Part shown: one piece after another, positions 18,658-25,545 of the stretch | How positions within the stretch are numbered: position 1 is the first letter of the stretch | How the letters are laid out: every line of letters starts with the position of its first letter | Origin: Argonema galeatum A003/A1 | GTDB lineage: Bacteria > Cyanobacteriota > Cyanobacteriia > Cyanobacteriales > Aerosakkonemataceae | Direction: 5' to 3' | Assembly: GCF_023333595.1 (NCBI RefSeq) | Contig: NZ_JAIQZM010000001.1 | Span: forward strand, 305,100 to 369,099 | Length of the DNA stretch: 64,000 nucleotides | The notes under the pieces: generated by a model | Told to the model about the DNA's origin: nothing | Seen by the model: the letters and a program-made list of their open reading frames with translations, nothing else | The model's database searches: none | Position numbers and translations under genes: made by a program

Positions 18658-19941
18658 CTAAACCAGGACGGGTACTGGTATGTTGAGGTGAGGATAGAGG
18701 GGGAAGCGATCGCACAACGATCGCACCCGACTCCGACATTCTTGGCCAACTGCCTCGTCTTCGGGATTCAGGAGTCGATCGGCAATTATATCGGCAATCT
18801 CGATAAACTCAGCTTCTCCCATACCGCGTGTGGTCATTGCTGGCGAACCCAGCCGCAAGCCGCTGGTGACGAAAGGCGACTCTGTATCGAAGGGAACGGT
18901 ATTTTTATTAGCCGTAATGTTAACTTGGCTCACAAGTTGGTCAGCGCGTTTGCCGGTCATGCCGATGCAGCGCAGGTCAATTAGCAGCAGGTGATTATCT
19001 GTCCCACCAGAAACAATTTTGAAGCCGCGTTGCTGGAGTTGGGTAGCCAAAGCGCGGGCATTTTTAATTACTTGTGCCGAATAAGTTTTAAATTCCGGCT
19101 TGAGGGCTTCTCCAAAAGCAACTGCTTTGGCGGCAATAACGTGTTCCAGCGGCCCGCCTTGGGTGCCGGGGAAAACTGCTTTATCGAACTGCTTGCCCAG
19201 TTCCGGGTCGTTGGTCATAATTAAACCACCCCTGGGGCCGCGCAAAGTCTTGTGGGTGGTGGTGGTGACGACATGACAGTGGGGGAGGGGGTTGGGGTGA
19301 TGTCCTGTAGCAACCAATCCGGCAATGTGGGCGATGTCGGCTAGCAGGTAGGCACCGACTTCATCTGCGATGCTGCGGAACTTATCAAATTCGATGACGC
19401 GGGGATAAGCCGAGTAGCCGCAGATAATCAGTTTGGGACGATGTTGCAACGCTTGTTCCCGAACTTGGTCATAGTCTAATTGTTCTGTCTCGCGACTAAC
19501 GCCGTACTGACAAACTTTAAACCACTTCCCGGATACGTTCACTGGCGAACCGTGGGTGAGGTGTCCTCCGTGGGACAAGTCCATTCCCATAATCGTGTCG
19601 CCCGGTTGCAGCAAGGATAGGAAGACGGCAAAATTTGCTTGTGCGCCAGAATGGGGTTGTACGTTGGCATGGGCAGCGCCGAACAGCTGTTTTATGCGAT
19701 CGATCGCCAGCTGCTCGATTTTATCGATAAACTCGCAGCCGCCGTAGTAGCGCTTACCAGGTAAACCTTCTGCGTACTTGTTAGTTAAAACAGAACCCTG
19801 TGCTGCCAAAACAGCCGCCGACGTAAAGTTTTCGCTGGCAATCAGCTCCAGATGATCGCGTTGGCGCTGTAGTTCCTGCTGCATAAATTCTGCAACTACT
19901 GGATCGGTCTGGGCTAAGAAGTCTAAGTTAGTATGAGTCAC
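18658..19941 (-). CDS. glyA: Serine hydroxymethyltransferase
   Basis: A 427-residue PLP enzyme of normal length that interconverts serine and glycine and charges tetrahydrofolate with one-carbon units; in cyanobacteria it also serves photorespiration. Motifs: [12 protein letters not shown] near residue 37, [15 protein letters not shown] near 54, [17 protein letters not shown] near 201-217, and [16 protein letters not shown] near 224-239 with the PLP-binding lysine. A strong hairpin lies about 90 bases upstream of the start on the same strand. Confidence 0.98.
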   Translation of the reverse strand: MTHTNLDFLAQTDPVVAEFMQQELQRQRDHLELIASENFTSAAVLAAQGSVLTNKYAEGLPGKRYYGGCEFIDKIEQLAIDRIKQLFGAAHANVQPHSGAQANFAVFLSLLQPGDTIMGMDLSHGGHLTHGSPVNVSGKWFKVCQYGVSRETEQLDYDQVREQALQHRPKLIICGYSAYPRVIEFDKFRSIADEVGAYLLADIAHIAGLVATGHHPNPLPHCHVVTTTTHKTLRGPRGGLIMTNDPELGKQFDKAVFPGTQGGPLEHVIAAKAVAFGEALKPEFKTYSAQVIKNARALATQLQQRGFKIVSGGTDNHLLLIDLRCIGMTGKRADQLVSQVNITANKNTVPFDTESPFVTSGLRLGSPAMTTRGMGEAEFIEIADIIADRLLNPEDEAVGQECRSRVRSLCDRFPLYPHLNIPVPVLV

Positions 19942-20030
19942 GGGGCAAATCTCTACGAAACCAAAATAAGGAATTCAATGCGGGGTCGATTCCGGGGGTG
20001 CTGACAACCTCGCTTAATCAAGATTAGCAG

Positions 20031-20060
20031 GGAGAGTTAGCTGATTTTCAGCGACTCTCC
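20031..20060 (-). promoter_or_regulatory. Hairpin in the glyA leader region
   Basis: GGAGAGT-ta-GCTGA-ttt-TCAGC-g-ACTCTCC: a 7-bp and a 5-bp stem with small bulges, about 90 bases upstream of the glyA start codon. It could be a leader RNA structure or a terminator of upstream transcription. No glycine-riboswitch consensus was recognised around it. Confidence 0.4.
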
Positions 20061-20175
20061 TGTAGCAGCTAGGGTTTGTATACCCATTCGTTAAGGTCTG
20101 TACGATCTTACACGATCTCCCGAAAACCTTGCTTTGCTCTAATTGTTTCTATCAGGTTAGCTGTCCGCCGAGAAG

Positions 20176-20198
20176 CCCCGCGCTATAAACGAGCGGGG
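20176..20198. repeat. Hairpin resembling a TnpB-element end
   Basis: CCCCGC-gctataaacga-GCGGGG preceded by AGAAG. The GAAGCCC-plus-GC-stem layout is the same as at 21611-21650 and 21865-21900, the ends of the two downstream TnpB sequences. It may be the left part of the element or another remnant. Confidence 0.35.
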
Positions 20199-20306
20199 TA
20201 TATCGAACCGCAGGTGAGTACCCGCAATGTTTTAGCGACGGGATGAAAGGCGGGTCAATTGAGTGGCTCGATGCCACGAAAATTGACAAATAATAACTTC
20301 TAGGGA

Positions 20307-20336
20307 TTGACACTTATTCCCTAAGTGTTTTATGAT
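20307..20336 (+). promoter_or_regulatory. Promoter of tnpB with an internal inverted repeat
   Basis: TTGACA (20307-20312) and TATGAT (20331-20336) are separated by 18 bases and lie 20 bases before the tnpB start codon, so the transcript leader would be very short. The spacer contains CACTTA-ttccc-TAAGTG, a dyad where a repressor could bind. Confidence 0.6.
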
Positions 20337-20355
20337 CTAGACCAGAAGTGTTCAA

Positions 20356-21600
20356 ATGATAGAAGTGTTAAACCTAAATTACTGCTATCGAATTTATCCT
20401 GATGCCAGTCAAGAGAAAGAATTGCTTGACTGGCTAGAAATCTGTCGATGTGTTTATAATTACGCCTTGGCAGAACGAAAAGAATGGATAAATTCTCGCA
20501 AGTGTCAGGTTAATGCTTGTAGTCTTCATTATGAATATATTATCCCTGCTGACCAGCCCTTTCCTGACTACTATAAACAGAAAAAAGCCTTAAGTCAAGC
20601 TAAAAAGCAATACCCAGAACTTAAACAAGTTCAGTCTCAGGTATTGCAAGAGGTTATGGGTCGTTTGGATAAAGCGTTTAATTTTTTCTGGAAAAGGAGT
20701 TTTGGTTTTCCTAGGTTTAAAAAATCTGGTCAGTTGCGGTCCATGAATTTTCCTCAGTTTAAGGAAAACCCAATTACGGGGGCTCAGATTAAACTACCAA
20801 AGATAGGGGGCGTTCTAATTAATCTGCACCGCCCTATTCCTGATGGATTTATTGTTAAACAAGTCCAGGTAGTTAAAAAAGCCTCTGGTTGGTATGCTGT
20901 AATTTGCCTTCAATCAGATGTTAAAATACCTTCGACAAAGCCTCAAGGAAATTCCCTAGGAATTGATTTGGGGCTTGAGAAATTTATTGCTACTTCTCAA
21001 GGGGAATTAATTGCTAGACCAAAGTTTTTTGGGGAACTTCAAAGTAAGCTTAAATGGCTACAAAGAAGATTATCGAAAAAACAGAAAGGGTCTAAAAATC
21101 GACTTAAAGCTATTCAAAAAGTAGCTAGACTTCATGAACATATTTACAACACTCGGAAAAACTTTCATTATCAAGTAGCTCACCATCTTTGTGCTCAAGC
21201 CCAGATAATATTTGCTGAGGATTTAAACTTAAAAGCTATGTCCAGGGGGATGTTGTGTAAGCACACTCTTGATGCTGGCTTTGGTGGTTTTCTAGAAGTA
21301 TTAAAGCACGTCGCTTGGAAACGAGATGTCTATTTTGAGAAAGTTGATGCTAATTTTACCAGTCAAATATGCCCTAATTGTGGTGTAGTTACTGGTAAAA
21401 AAGAATTGTCTCAACGAGTGCATGAATGTTTTAATTGCGGGTTTGTAACTGATAGGGACGTTGCTGCGGCTATGGTAGTCGAACAACGTGGACTTGCAGC
21501 CCTCGGACTGGGGGTCAAGCTGCCTGTGGAGGAAGAGGTCATCGAGGATACTCCTAAAAAGGTATCTAGAGCCGACCGTAGAAACAGGAAAGCCTCATAG
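20356..21600 (+). CDS. tnpB: TnpB-family RNA-guided nuclease (IS605/IS1341 type)
   Basis: A 414-residue protein of usual TnpB length. The RuvC-like catalytic triad is visible: Asp204 in LGIDLGLEKF, Glu288 in FAEDLNLKAM, and Asp366/Asp368 in TDRDVAAAM. The zinc ribbon has Cys339, Cys342, Cys358 and Cys361. TnpB is a nuclease guided by an omega/reRNA transcribed from the element's right end and helps retain the transposon. No TnpA (Y1 transposase) gene is nearby, so movement would need a TnpA acting in trans. The lysine-rich C-terminal tail (residues 385-414) extends beyond the core. Codon use is more AT-rich than that of neighbouring housekeeping genes. Confidence 0.95.
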   Translation: MIEVLNLNYCYRIYPDASQEKELLDWLEICRCVYNYALAERKEWINSRKCQVNACSLHYEYIIPADQPFPDYYKQKKALSQAKKQYPELKQVQSQVLQEVMGRLDKAFNFFWKRSFGFPRFKKSGQLRSMNFPQFKENPITGAQIKLPKIGGVLINLHRPIPDGFIVKQVQVVKKASGWYAVICLQSDVKIPSTKPQGNSLGIDLGLEKFIATSQGELIARPKFFGELQSKLKWLQRRLSKKQKGSKNRLKAIQKVARLHEHIYNTRKNFHYQVAHHLCAQAQIIFAEDLNLKAMSRGMLCKHTLDAGFGGFLEVLKHVAWKRDVYFEKVDANFTSQICPNCGVVTGKKELSQRVHECFNCGFVTDRDVAAAMVVEQRGLAALGLGVKLPVEEEVIEDTPKKVSRADRRNRKAS

Positions 21601-21607
21601 TGATATG

Positions 21608-21657
21608 GGGAAGCCCGCGCTATATTGCCTTAGCAATTAGCGTCGGGAGGAGGTCAC
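21608..21657 (+). ncRNA. Probable right-end hairpin/omega-RNA 3' part of the TnpB element
   Basis: Right after the tnpB stop comes GGGGAAGCCCGCGCTATA, then TTAGCAATTAGCGTCGGG and AGGAGGTCAC. GCGCTA/TAGCGT and CCCG/CGGG arms pair. In this family the guide RNA scaffold overlaps the end of tnpB and finishes at the element boundary; GGTCAC at 21657 is a likely boundary. The exact ends are inferred. Confidence 0.5.
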
Positions 21658-21661
21658 TGAG

Positions 21662-21942
21662 ATGTCGCTAGACGTGAGGGAATGGATTTGTCCTCACTGC
21701 GGAACTCATCACGATCGCGATGGAAACGCAGCAACAAATATTAGGGTAGAGGGAATCAGAATGCTCGCATGCGGAAGGTTCAGCCGTCTCTGCTGTAGGA
21801 GGGGAGGTAAGACCAAAGCGAGGACGAAAGTCCAAGTTGGGGCACTCGCCTATGATTGCAGAAGCCCACGAAGCGAGTCGGTACTCCGACGATTCGGTGG
21901 GTAGTTCACATAATATCCTTTCCGGTTACATCGGATTTGTTT
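21662..21942 (+). pseudogene. 3' remnant of a second tnpB, frameshifted
   Basis: The first 40 codons encode the TnpB C-terminal zinc ribbon and RuvC-III region: [33 protein letters not shown]. The similarity then moves to the next frame from about 21792, which reads [18 protein letters not shown] and continues to a stop near 21942, matching the usual tail of such proteins. So this is an inactivated fragment lacking about 300 N-terminal residues and carrying a frameshift. The GAAGCCCAC...GTGGGTAGTTCAC hairpin at 21865-21909 is its right end. It is less AT-rich than the intact copy and therefore from a different TnpB lineage. Confidence 0.8.
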
Positions 21943-22119
21943 AGGCCCCAGGGTCGCGGCGAGGGGGGAAGAATGAATAATAATCCAATACAAACGGATT
22001 TGATATAACTTCCCAGCCTAAACTTTGGGTGGACTTAAAGCTGTAGGGGGTCAGCCGAGCTTCGGCAACTGCGCTATGCTGAGCTTATTAGAAACTATAA
22101 CTAATAGGAGAATGGACTG
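21943..22119. other. Spacer before the Tic20-like gene
   Basis: No gene. A compact hairpin GCCGA-gct-TCGGC sits near 22053-22065. The last 20 bases contain AATAGGAG, a plausible ribosome-binding site for the next gene. Confidence 0.4.
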
Positions 22120-22608
22120 ATGACTTTGCGGGGATCTACGACTGTTCCAGACAGGATTTTTGCTTGCCTAGCTTATCTAATGCCACTTATGGAGGTGATA
22201 ATTAGGTTTAGCGGACCTTTTTTTAAACAGTTTCCTGATTTACAAATAATCCTGTTGCCGCTACAACCTTTACTGCAAATATACTTGCTTTCCTACTCTC
22301 TACCTTTTGGCTCCCTGATTCTCTTTTTTCTATTGTTTTTTCTGGTAGTAAGAAATGAGAACATCAGTCACTTTATTCGCTTCAACACTATGCAGGCGAT
22401 TTTAATTGACATCCTTCTGTCTCTGTGCGGTTTAATTCTGAGTTTTATTCTGGCTCCGATCGTGGGAGGATTTGTGAGGGAAATTCTGACAAATACAATC
22501 TTTCTGGGGGTGGTGGCGGCAGTTATTTATTCAGTGGTGCAGACGCTGCTAGGCCGTTATGCAGAGATTCCCACGATTTCTGAAGCTGTTTATATGCAAG
22601 TGCGCTAG
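22120..22608 (+). CDS. Tic20-family membrane protein
   Basis: A 162-residue protein with four predicted membrane segments and the cyanobacterial Tic20 pattern: DRIFACLAYLMPLMEV at the N-terminus, LPFGSLILFFLLFFLVVRNENISHFIRFNTMQA in the middle, and LGRYAEIPTISEAVYMQVR at the C-terminus. The chloroplast homologue is part of the inner-envelope protein import channel; the function of the cyanobacterial protein is not settled. AATAGGAG lies about 10 bases upstream of the ATG. Its stop overlaps the 3' end of the convergent FAH-family gene by 4 bases. Confidence 0.88.
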   Translation: MTLRGSTTVPDRIFACLAYLMPLMEVIIRFSGPFFKQFPDLQIILLPLQPLLQIYLLSYSLPFGSLILFFLLFFLVVRNENISHFIRFNTMQAILIDILLSLCGLILSFILAPIVGGFVREILTNTIFLGVVAAVIYSVVQTLLGRYAEIPTISEAVYMQVR

Positions 22609-23423
22609 GAATTAAGGGTAGTGTTAGGGGGACTGGTGCGGTTTATTAAGGGCCGTGCCACGACTGTATTTTCTAGATAACCGATGCCCTCAATTTCAAT
22701 GCGGACGCGATCGCCCACCTGCATTGGCCCAACCCCCGCTGGGGTGCCGGTCAACACCACATCCCCAGGTAGCAGCGTCATCACCTGACTGATATAAGAC
22801 ACCAAGCGATCGGGCCCAAACACCATCTCATCGATCTGGGCAGATTGCACCGGCTCTCGATTATCGTTTAAAAAGGTCTGCAACCTAGCACCCGGACTCA
22901 ATTCGCGGACAATCCACGGCCCCAGAGGACAGAACGTATCGAAACCCTTGGCCCTTGTCCATTGACTGTCTCGCTTTTGTAAATCTCGTGCTGTAACATC
23001 ATTAGCGATCGTGTAACCCCAAATTTTTGTTTGCGCTTGCTGCGGCGTACAATCAATGCAACGCTCTCCAATCACCAAAGCCAACTCACCTTCATAATCT
23101 ACCCGCTGCGACTCAGAGGGATACCAGATGGGACCATCGATCGGGATTACCGCTGTCGATGGCTTGAGAAATAACAGCGGTTCTGTGGGGACATCTGTTC
23201 CCATCTCATTTGCGTGGTCTGCATAATTTTTCCCCACTGCGACCACTTTAGAGGGAGCGCAAGGAGCCAAAATTTGATAAGTATCTGGTTTTAACTCTGA
23301 GTCAGTCGGTTGTCCTTGCAACCAGGGTGGCGCATCAAGCAGGGTAACGCTGCGGTTTAATTGCAATAAACCGTAGTAAATCTGTCCCTTTGCAGTTTGA
23401 ACTCGGACGTAGCGTTTTGCCAT
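22605..23423 (-). CDS. Fumarylacetoacetate hydrolase (FAH) family protein
   Basis: The frame is open to 23486, but ATG at 23423 (MAKRYVRVQTAKG) is the likely start, giving 272 residues. FAH-family motifs: VGKNYADHANEMG (residues 70-82), LFLKPSTAVI, VDYEGELALVIGERC with metal-binding Glu residues, GYTIANDVTARDLQ, KGFDTFCPLGPW and VVLTGTPAGVGPMQVGD. The family comprises metal-dependent hydrolases, decarboxylases and isomerases acting on beta-diketo acids; the exact substrate is not deducible. It converges with the Tic20-like gene with a 4-base overlap. Confidence 0.92.
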   Translation of the reverse strand: MAKRYVRVQTAKGQIYYGLLQLNRSVTLLDAPPWLQGQPTDSELKPDTYQILAPCAPSKVVAVGKNYADHANEMGTDVPTEPLLFLKPSTAVIPIDGPIWYPSESQRVDYEGELALVIGERCIDCTPQQAQTKIWGYTIANDVTARDLQKRDSQWTRAKGFDTFCPLGPWIVRELSPGARLQTFLNDNREPVQSAQIDEMVFGPDRLVSYISQVMTLLPGDVVLTGTPAGVGPMQVGDRVRIEIEGIGYLENTVVARPLINRTSPPNTTLNS

Positions 23424-23720
23424 AACTATGACAGATGTCCTCTGGGAAAGCCAGTGAAAAGGTCTTGGTAGGCACCCCATTACCACAATTTCTCATTTTT
23501 GTCAAATGACTTGGTGGCGCGGTTGCAAGCTGGTAGTAAGATTTTGACATTTAGCAGGGGCTAGGGGAAGTCAAAAGTCAAAAGAAGGGGCTAGGGGTTA
23601 GGGGCTAGGGGCTAGGCAAGAGGGAAGAGGGAAGAAAATTGCTCCCCCACTCCCTCACTCCCCCACTCCCCCACTCCCTCTAGCCCCTAGTTTCTTTACC
23701 ATTTATTTAAATATGAAAAT
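23424..23720. repeat. Spacer with heptamer and octamer arrays
   Basis: Between FAH and gdhA there are GTCAAAA units (about 23571-23583), GGGGCTA/GGGGTTA heptamers (about 23585-23615) and CTCCCCCA/CTCCCTCA octamers (23642-23681). No gene is seen. The remaining bases up to gdhA hold the NtcA-like site listed next. Confidence 0.85.
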
Positions 23721-23734
23721 GTAACGAATTTTAC
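23721..23734 (+). promoter_or_regulatory. NtcA-like binding site upstream of gdhA
   Basis: GTAACGAATTTTAC fits the NtcA consensus GTA-N8-TAC exactly. It lies 86 bases before the gdhA start codon. A weak TAATTC box occurs 19 bases downstream, slightly short of the usual distance to the -10 box. NtcA is the global nitrogen regulator of cyanobacteria, so this is consistent with nitrogen control of glutamate dehydrogenase. Confidence 0.5.
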
Positions 23735-23819
23735 AAAATTGCTATTTTTTCAATAATTCAAGGTTAGGCTACGGATAGATATTTAGTTTGCATAGATACC
23801 GCGATCGAGAGAAAAGTAT

Positions 23820-25106
23820 ATGAACCAAGCACTGCTGTCGCTTGAAACTGCTTCCCATGGGCACATCTGCCCATTCGATCAAGCTTGTAGCTACCTAGAA
23901 CAAGCAGCGAAAGAGTTACGAATGGATCAAGGGTTGCTGGAGGTTATGAGCCACCCGCGCAAAGTTGTTACCGTTTCGATTCCCGTAAAACTGGATAACG
24001 GGCAAGTTCAGGTTCTGGCGGGACATCGGGTGCAGCACTGTGACGTTCTTGGACCATACAAAGGTGGAACCCGTTACCATCCGGCTGTCACGCTGCGAGA
24101 AATATCAGCGCTGGCAATGCTGATGACCTGGAAATGCGCCTTGGTAGGGATTCCCTACGGCGGTGCTAAGGGTGGAATTGCGATCGATCCCGCACGTTAC
24201 AGCGTCGGCGAATTAGAGCGAATTACCCGCCGTTACACCAGCGAATTAATTAAAGATATCGGCCCTTCAGTTGACATTCCAGCGCCAGACGTAGGCACTT
24301 CCGCTCGCGAAATGGCTTGGATGATGGACACCTATTCAATGAATGTCGGTCACGCCGTACCGGGGATTGTAACTGGGAAGCCAATTTCGATCGGTGGTTC
24401 CAGGGGGCGGGAAATGGCAACCGGACGCGGCGTGATGATTATCGTGCGGGAAGCTTTAGCAGAACGGGGTGAAACCCTGGCGGGTACAAAGGTAGTAATC
24501 CAAGGCTTTGGAAATGTGGGAGGCGCAGCGGCTGTATTGCTGGATGAAGCCGGGGCCAAGGTTATGGCTGTTTCGGATGTGTCAGGCGGGATATTTAATC
24601 CAGAAGGTCTGGACATCCAGGCTTTGAAAGTTTATGCAGCCGAGAATAACAGAAGAATTGCCGGGTTTCCTGGAAGCGTACCAGTTACTAATGCTGAATT
24701 GTTGGCTCTGCCTTGCGATGTCTTAATTCCGGCGGCTTTGGAAAACCAGATAACTGAAGATAACGTGCATGAAGTGCGAGCCAAGTTTGTAGCAGAGGCG
24801 GCTAATGGCCCGGTAACTCTGGCAGCAGACTTGGCGTTGGAGGCGCGGGGTGTGACTGTGCTGCCAGATATCTTAGCCAATGCTGGCGGTGTGGTGGTGA
24901 GCTATCTGGAGTGGGTGCAGGGTCTTTCCTACGTATTTTGGGATGAGGAACGGGTTAACCGTGAAATGGAAGGCTTGATGGTACACGCCTATCACGAGGT
25001 GATCAAACAGTCGAAGATGCGGCAGGTGCCTCTGCGGGTAGCGGCTTATACGCTGGGTGTGGGTCGGGTTGCACAGGCACTGAGCGATCGGGGTTTGTAT
25101 CCTTGA
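23820..25106 (+). CDS. gdhA: Glutamate dehydrogenase (Glu/Leu/Phe/Val dehydrogenase family)
   Basis: A 428-residue protein of hexameric GDH length that interconverts 2-oxoglutarate plus ammonia and glutamate. Seen: GPYKGGTRYHP near residue 78, ALVGIPYGGAKGGI near 111 (catalytic lysine), DIPAPDVGTSAREMAWMMDTY near 156, the Rossmann GFGNVGGAAAVLL near 231 and ANAGGVVVSYLEWVQ near 354. In cyanobacteria ammonia is mostly assimilated by GS-GOGAT, and GDH helps late in growth or in catabolism. An NtcA-like site lies upstream. Downstream is a 24-bp-arm hairpin. Confidence 0.96.
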   Translation: MNQALLSLETASHGHICPFDQACSYLEQAAKELRMDQGLLEVMSHPRKVVTVSIPVKLDNGQVQVLAGHRVQHCDVLGPYKGGTRYHPAVTLREISALAMLMTWKCALVGIPYGGAKGGIAIDPARYSVGELERITRRYTSELIKDIGPSVDIPAPDVGTSAREMAWMMDTYSMNVGHAVPGIVTGKPISIGGSRGREMATGRGVMIIVREALAERGETLAGTKVVIQGFGNVGGAAAVLLDEAGAKVMAVSDVSGGIFNPEGLDIQALKVYAAENNRRIAGFPGSVPVTNAELLALPCDVLIPAALENQITEDNVHEVRAKFVAEAANGPVTLAADLALEARGVTVLPDILANAGGVVVSYLEWVQGLSYVFWDEERVNREMEGLMVHAYHEVIKQSKMRQVPLRVAAYTLGVGRVAQALSDRGLYP

Positions 25107-25123
25107 AGTAGTAATGGGTAATA

Positions 25124-25176
25124 GGTACGTAGTTGCGCTTTAGCGCTCTTATAGCGCTAAAGCGCAACTACGTACC
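25124..25176. repeat. GCGCTTTAGCGC hairpin element, copy A
   Basis: Perfect 24-base arms with a 5-base loop (CTTAT). The core TTGCGCTTTAGCGC recurs at 32966, 41436, 45081 and 46239. It lies 18 bases after the gdhA stop and could work as a transcription end for gdhA and for the convergent Sir2 remnant, although no U-tract follows. Confidence 0.85.
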
Positions 25177-25211
25177 ATGATATAATGGGCAGTGGGAATG
25201 GGAATTTCCTA

Positions 25212-25463
25212 CTACCTGCTTCCCAGCAATCGGGGCAGAACTTCTTCTGCACGCCCAAGGTATTCCTCCTGTAATGATGGATTTGGTGGATTTATAGGTT
25301 CGAGATTGACTATTATCGTCCTAGCACCGACGTAAGCTGCTGACCTGACAAAGTTGGCAGCCGGGAATACTGTACCCGATGTGCCAACGGCAACAAATAA
25401 GTCGCATTCCCGGAGCGATCGCTTAGAGCTCCACTCAGCTAATGCTGAAAGGTACTCGCACAA
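25212..25463 (-). pseudogene. C-terminal remnant of a Sir2/CobB NAD-dependent deacylase gene
   Basis: From about residue 18, the 83-residue frame reads LRECDLFVAVGTSGTVFPAANFV and then ARTIIVNLEPINPP, the last third of class III sirtuins. The NAD-binding GAGxS, catalytic HG, and zinc cysteine regions are absent, and the upstream 80 bases toward tex do not encode them. About two thirds of the gene has been lost. It lies directly downstream of tex on the same strand. Confidence 0.75.
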
Positions 25464-25545
25464 CTATGTTTGTGTAGGTTGAGAAATTGATTGGACTCCC
25501 TTCGGTCATCGTCAACACCCAGATTATTCCGATTTATTCGCGAAA

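Larger units (their letters stand above)
19942..20306. other. Spacer between glyA and the TnpB element
   Basis: This divergent spacer contains the glyA leader with the hairpin at 20031-20060, a second hairpin at 20176-20198 that resembles TnpB element ends, and AT-rich sequence leading to the tnpB promoter. No gene is apparent. Confidence 0.5.

Noticed and set aside
19942-20100. Glycine riboswitch upstream of glyA
   Set aside because: There is a hairpin but none of the conserved tandem-aptamer sequence features; it is listed only as a hairpin.
22010-22100. tRNA or small structured RNA in the spacer before the Tic20-like gene
   Set aside because: Only one compact hairpin is seen; no acceptor stem, T-loop (GTTCRA) or anticodon arm.
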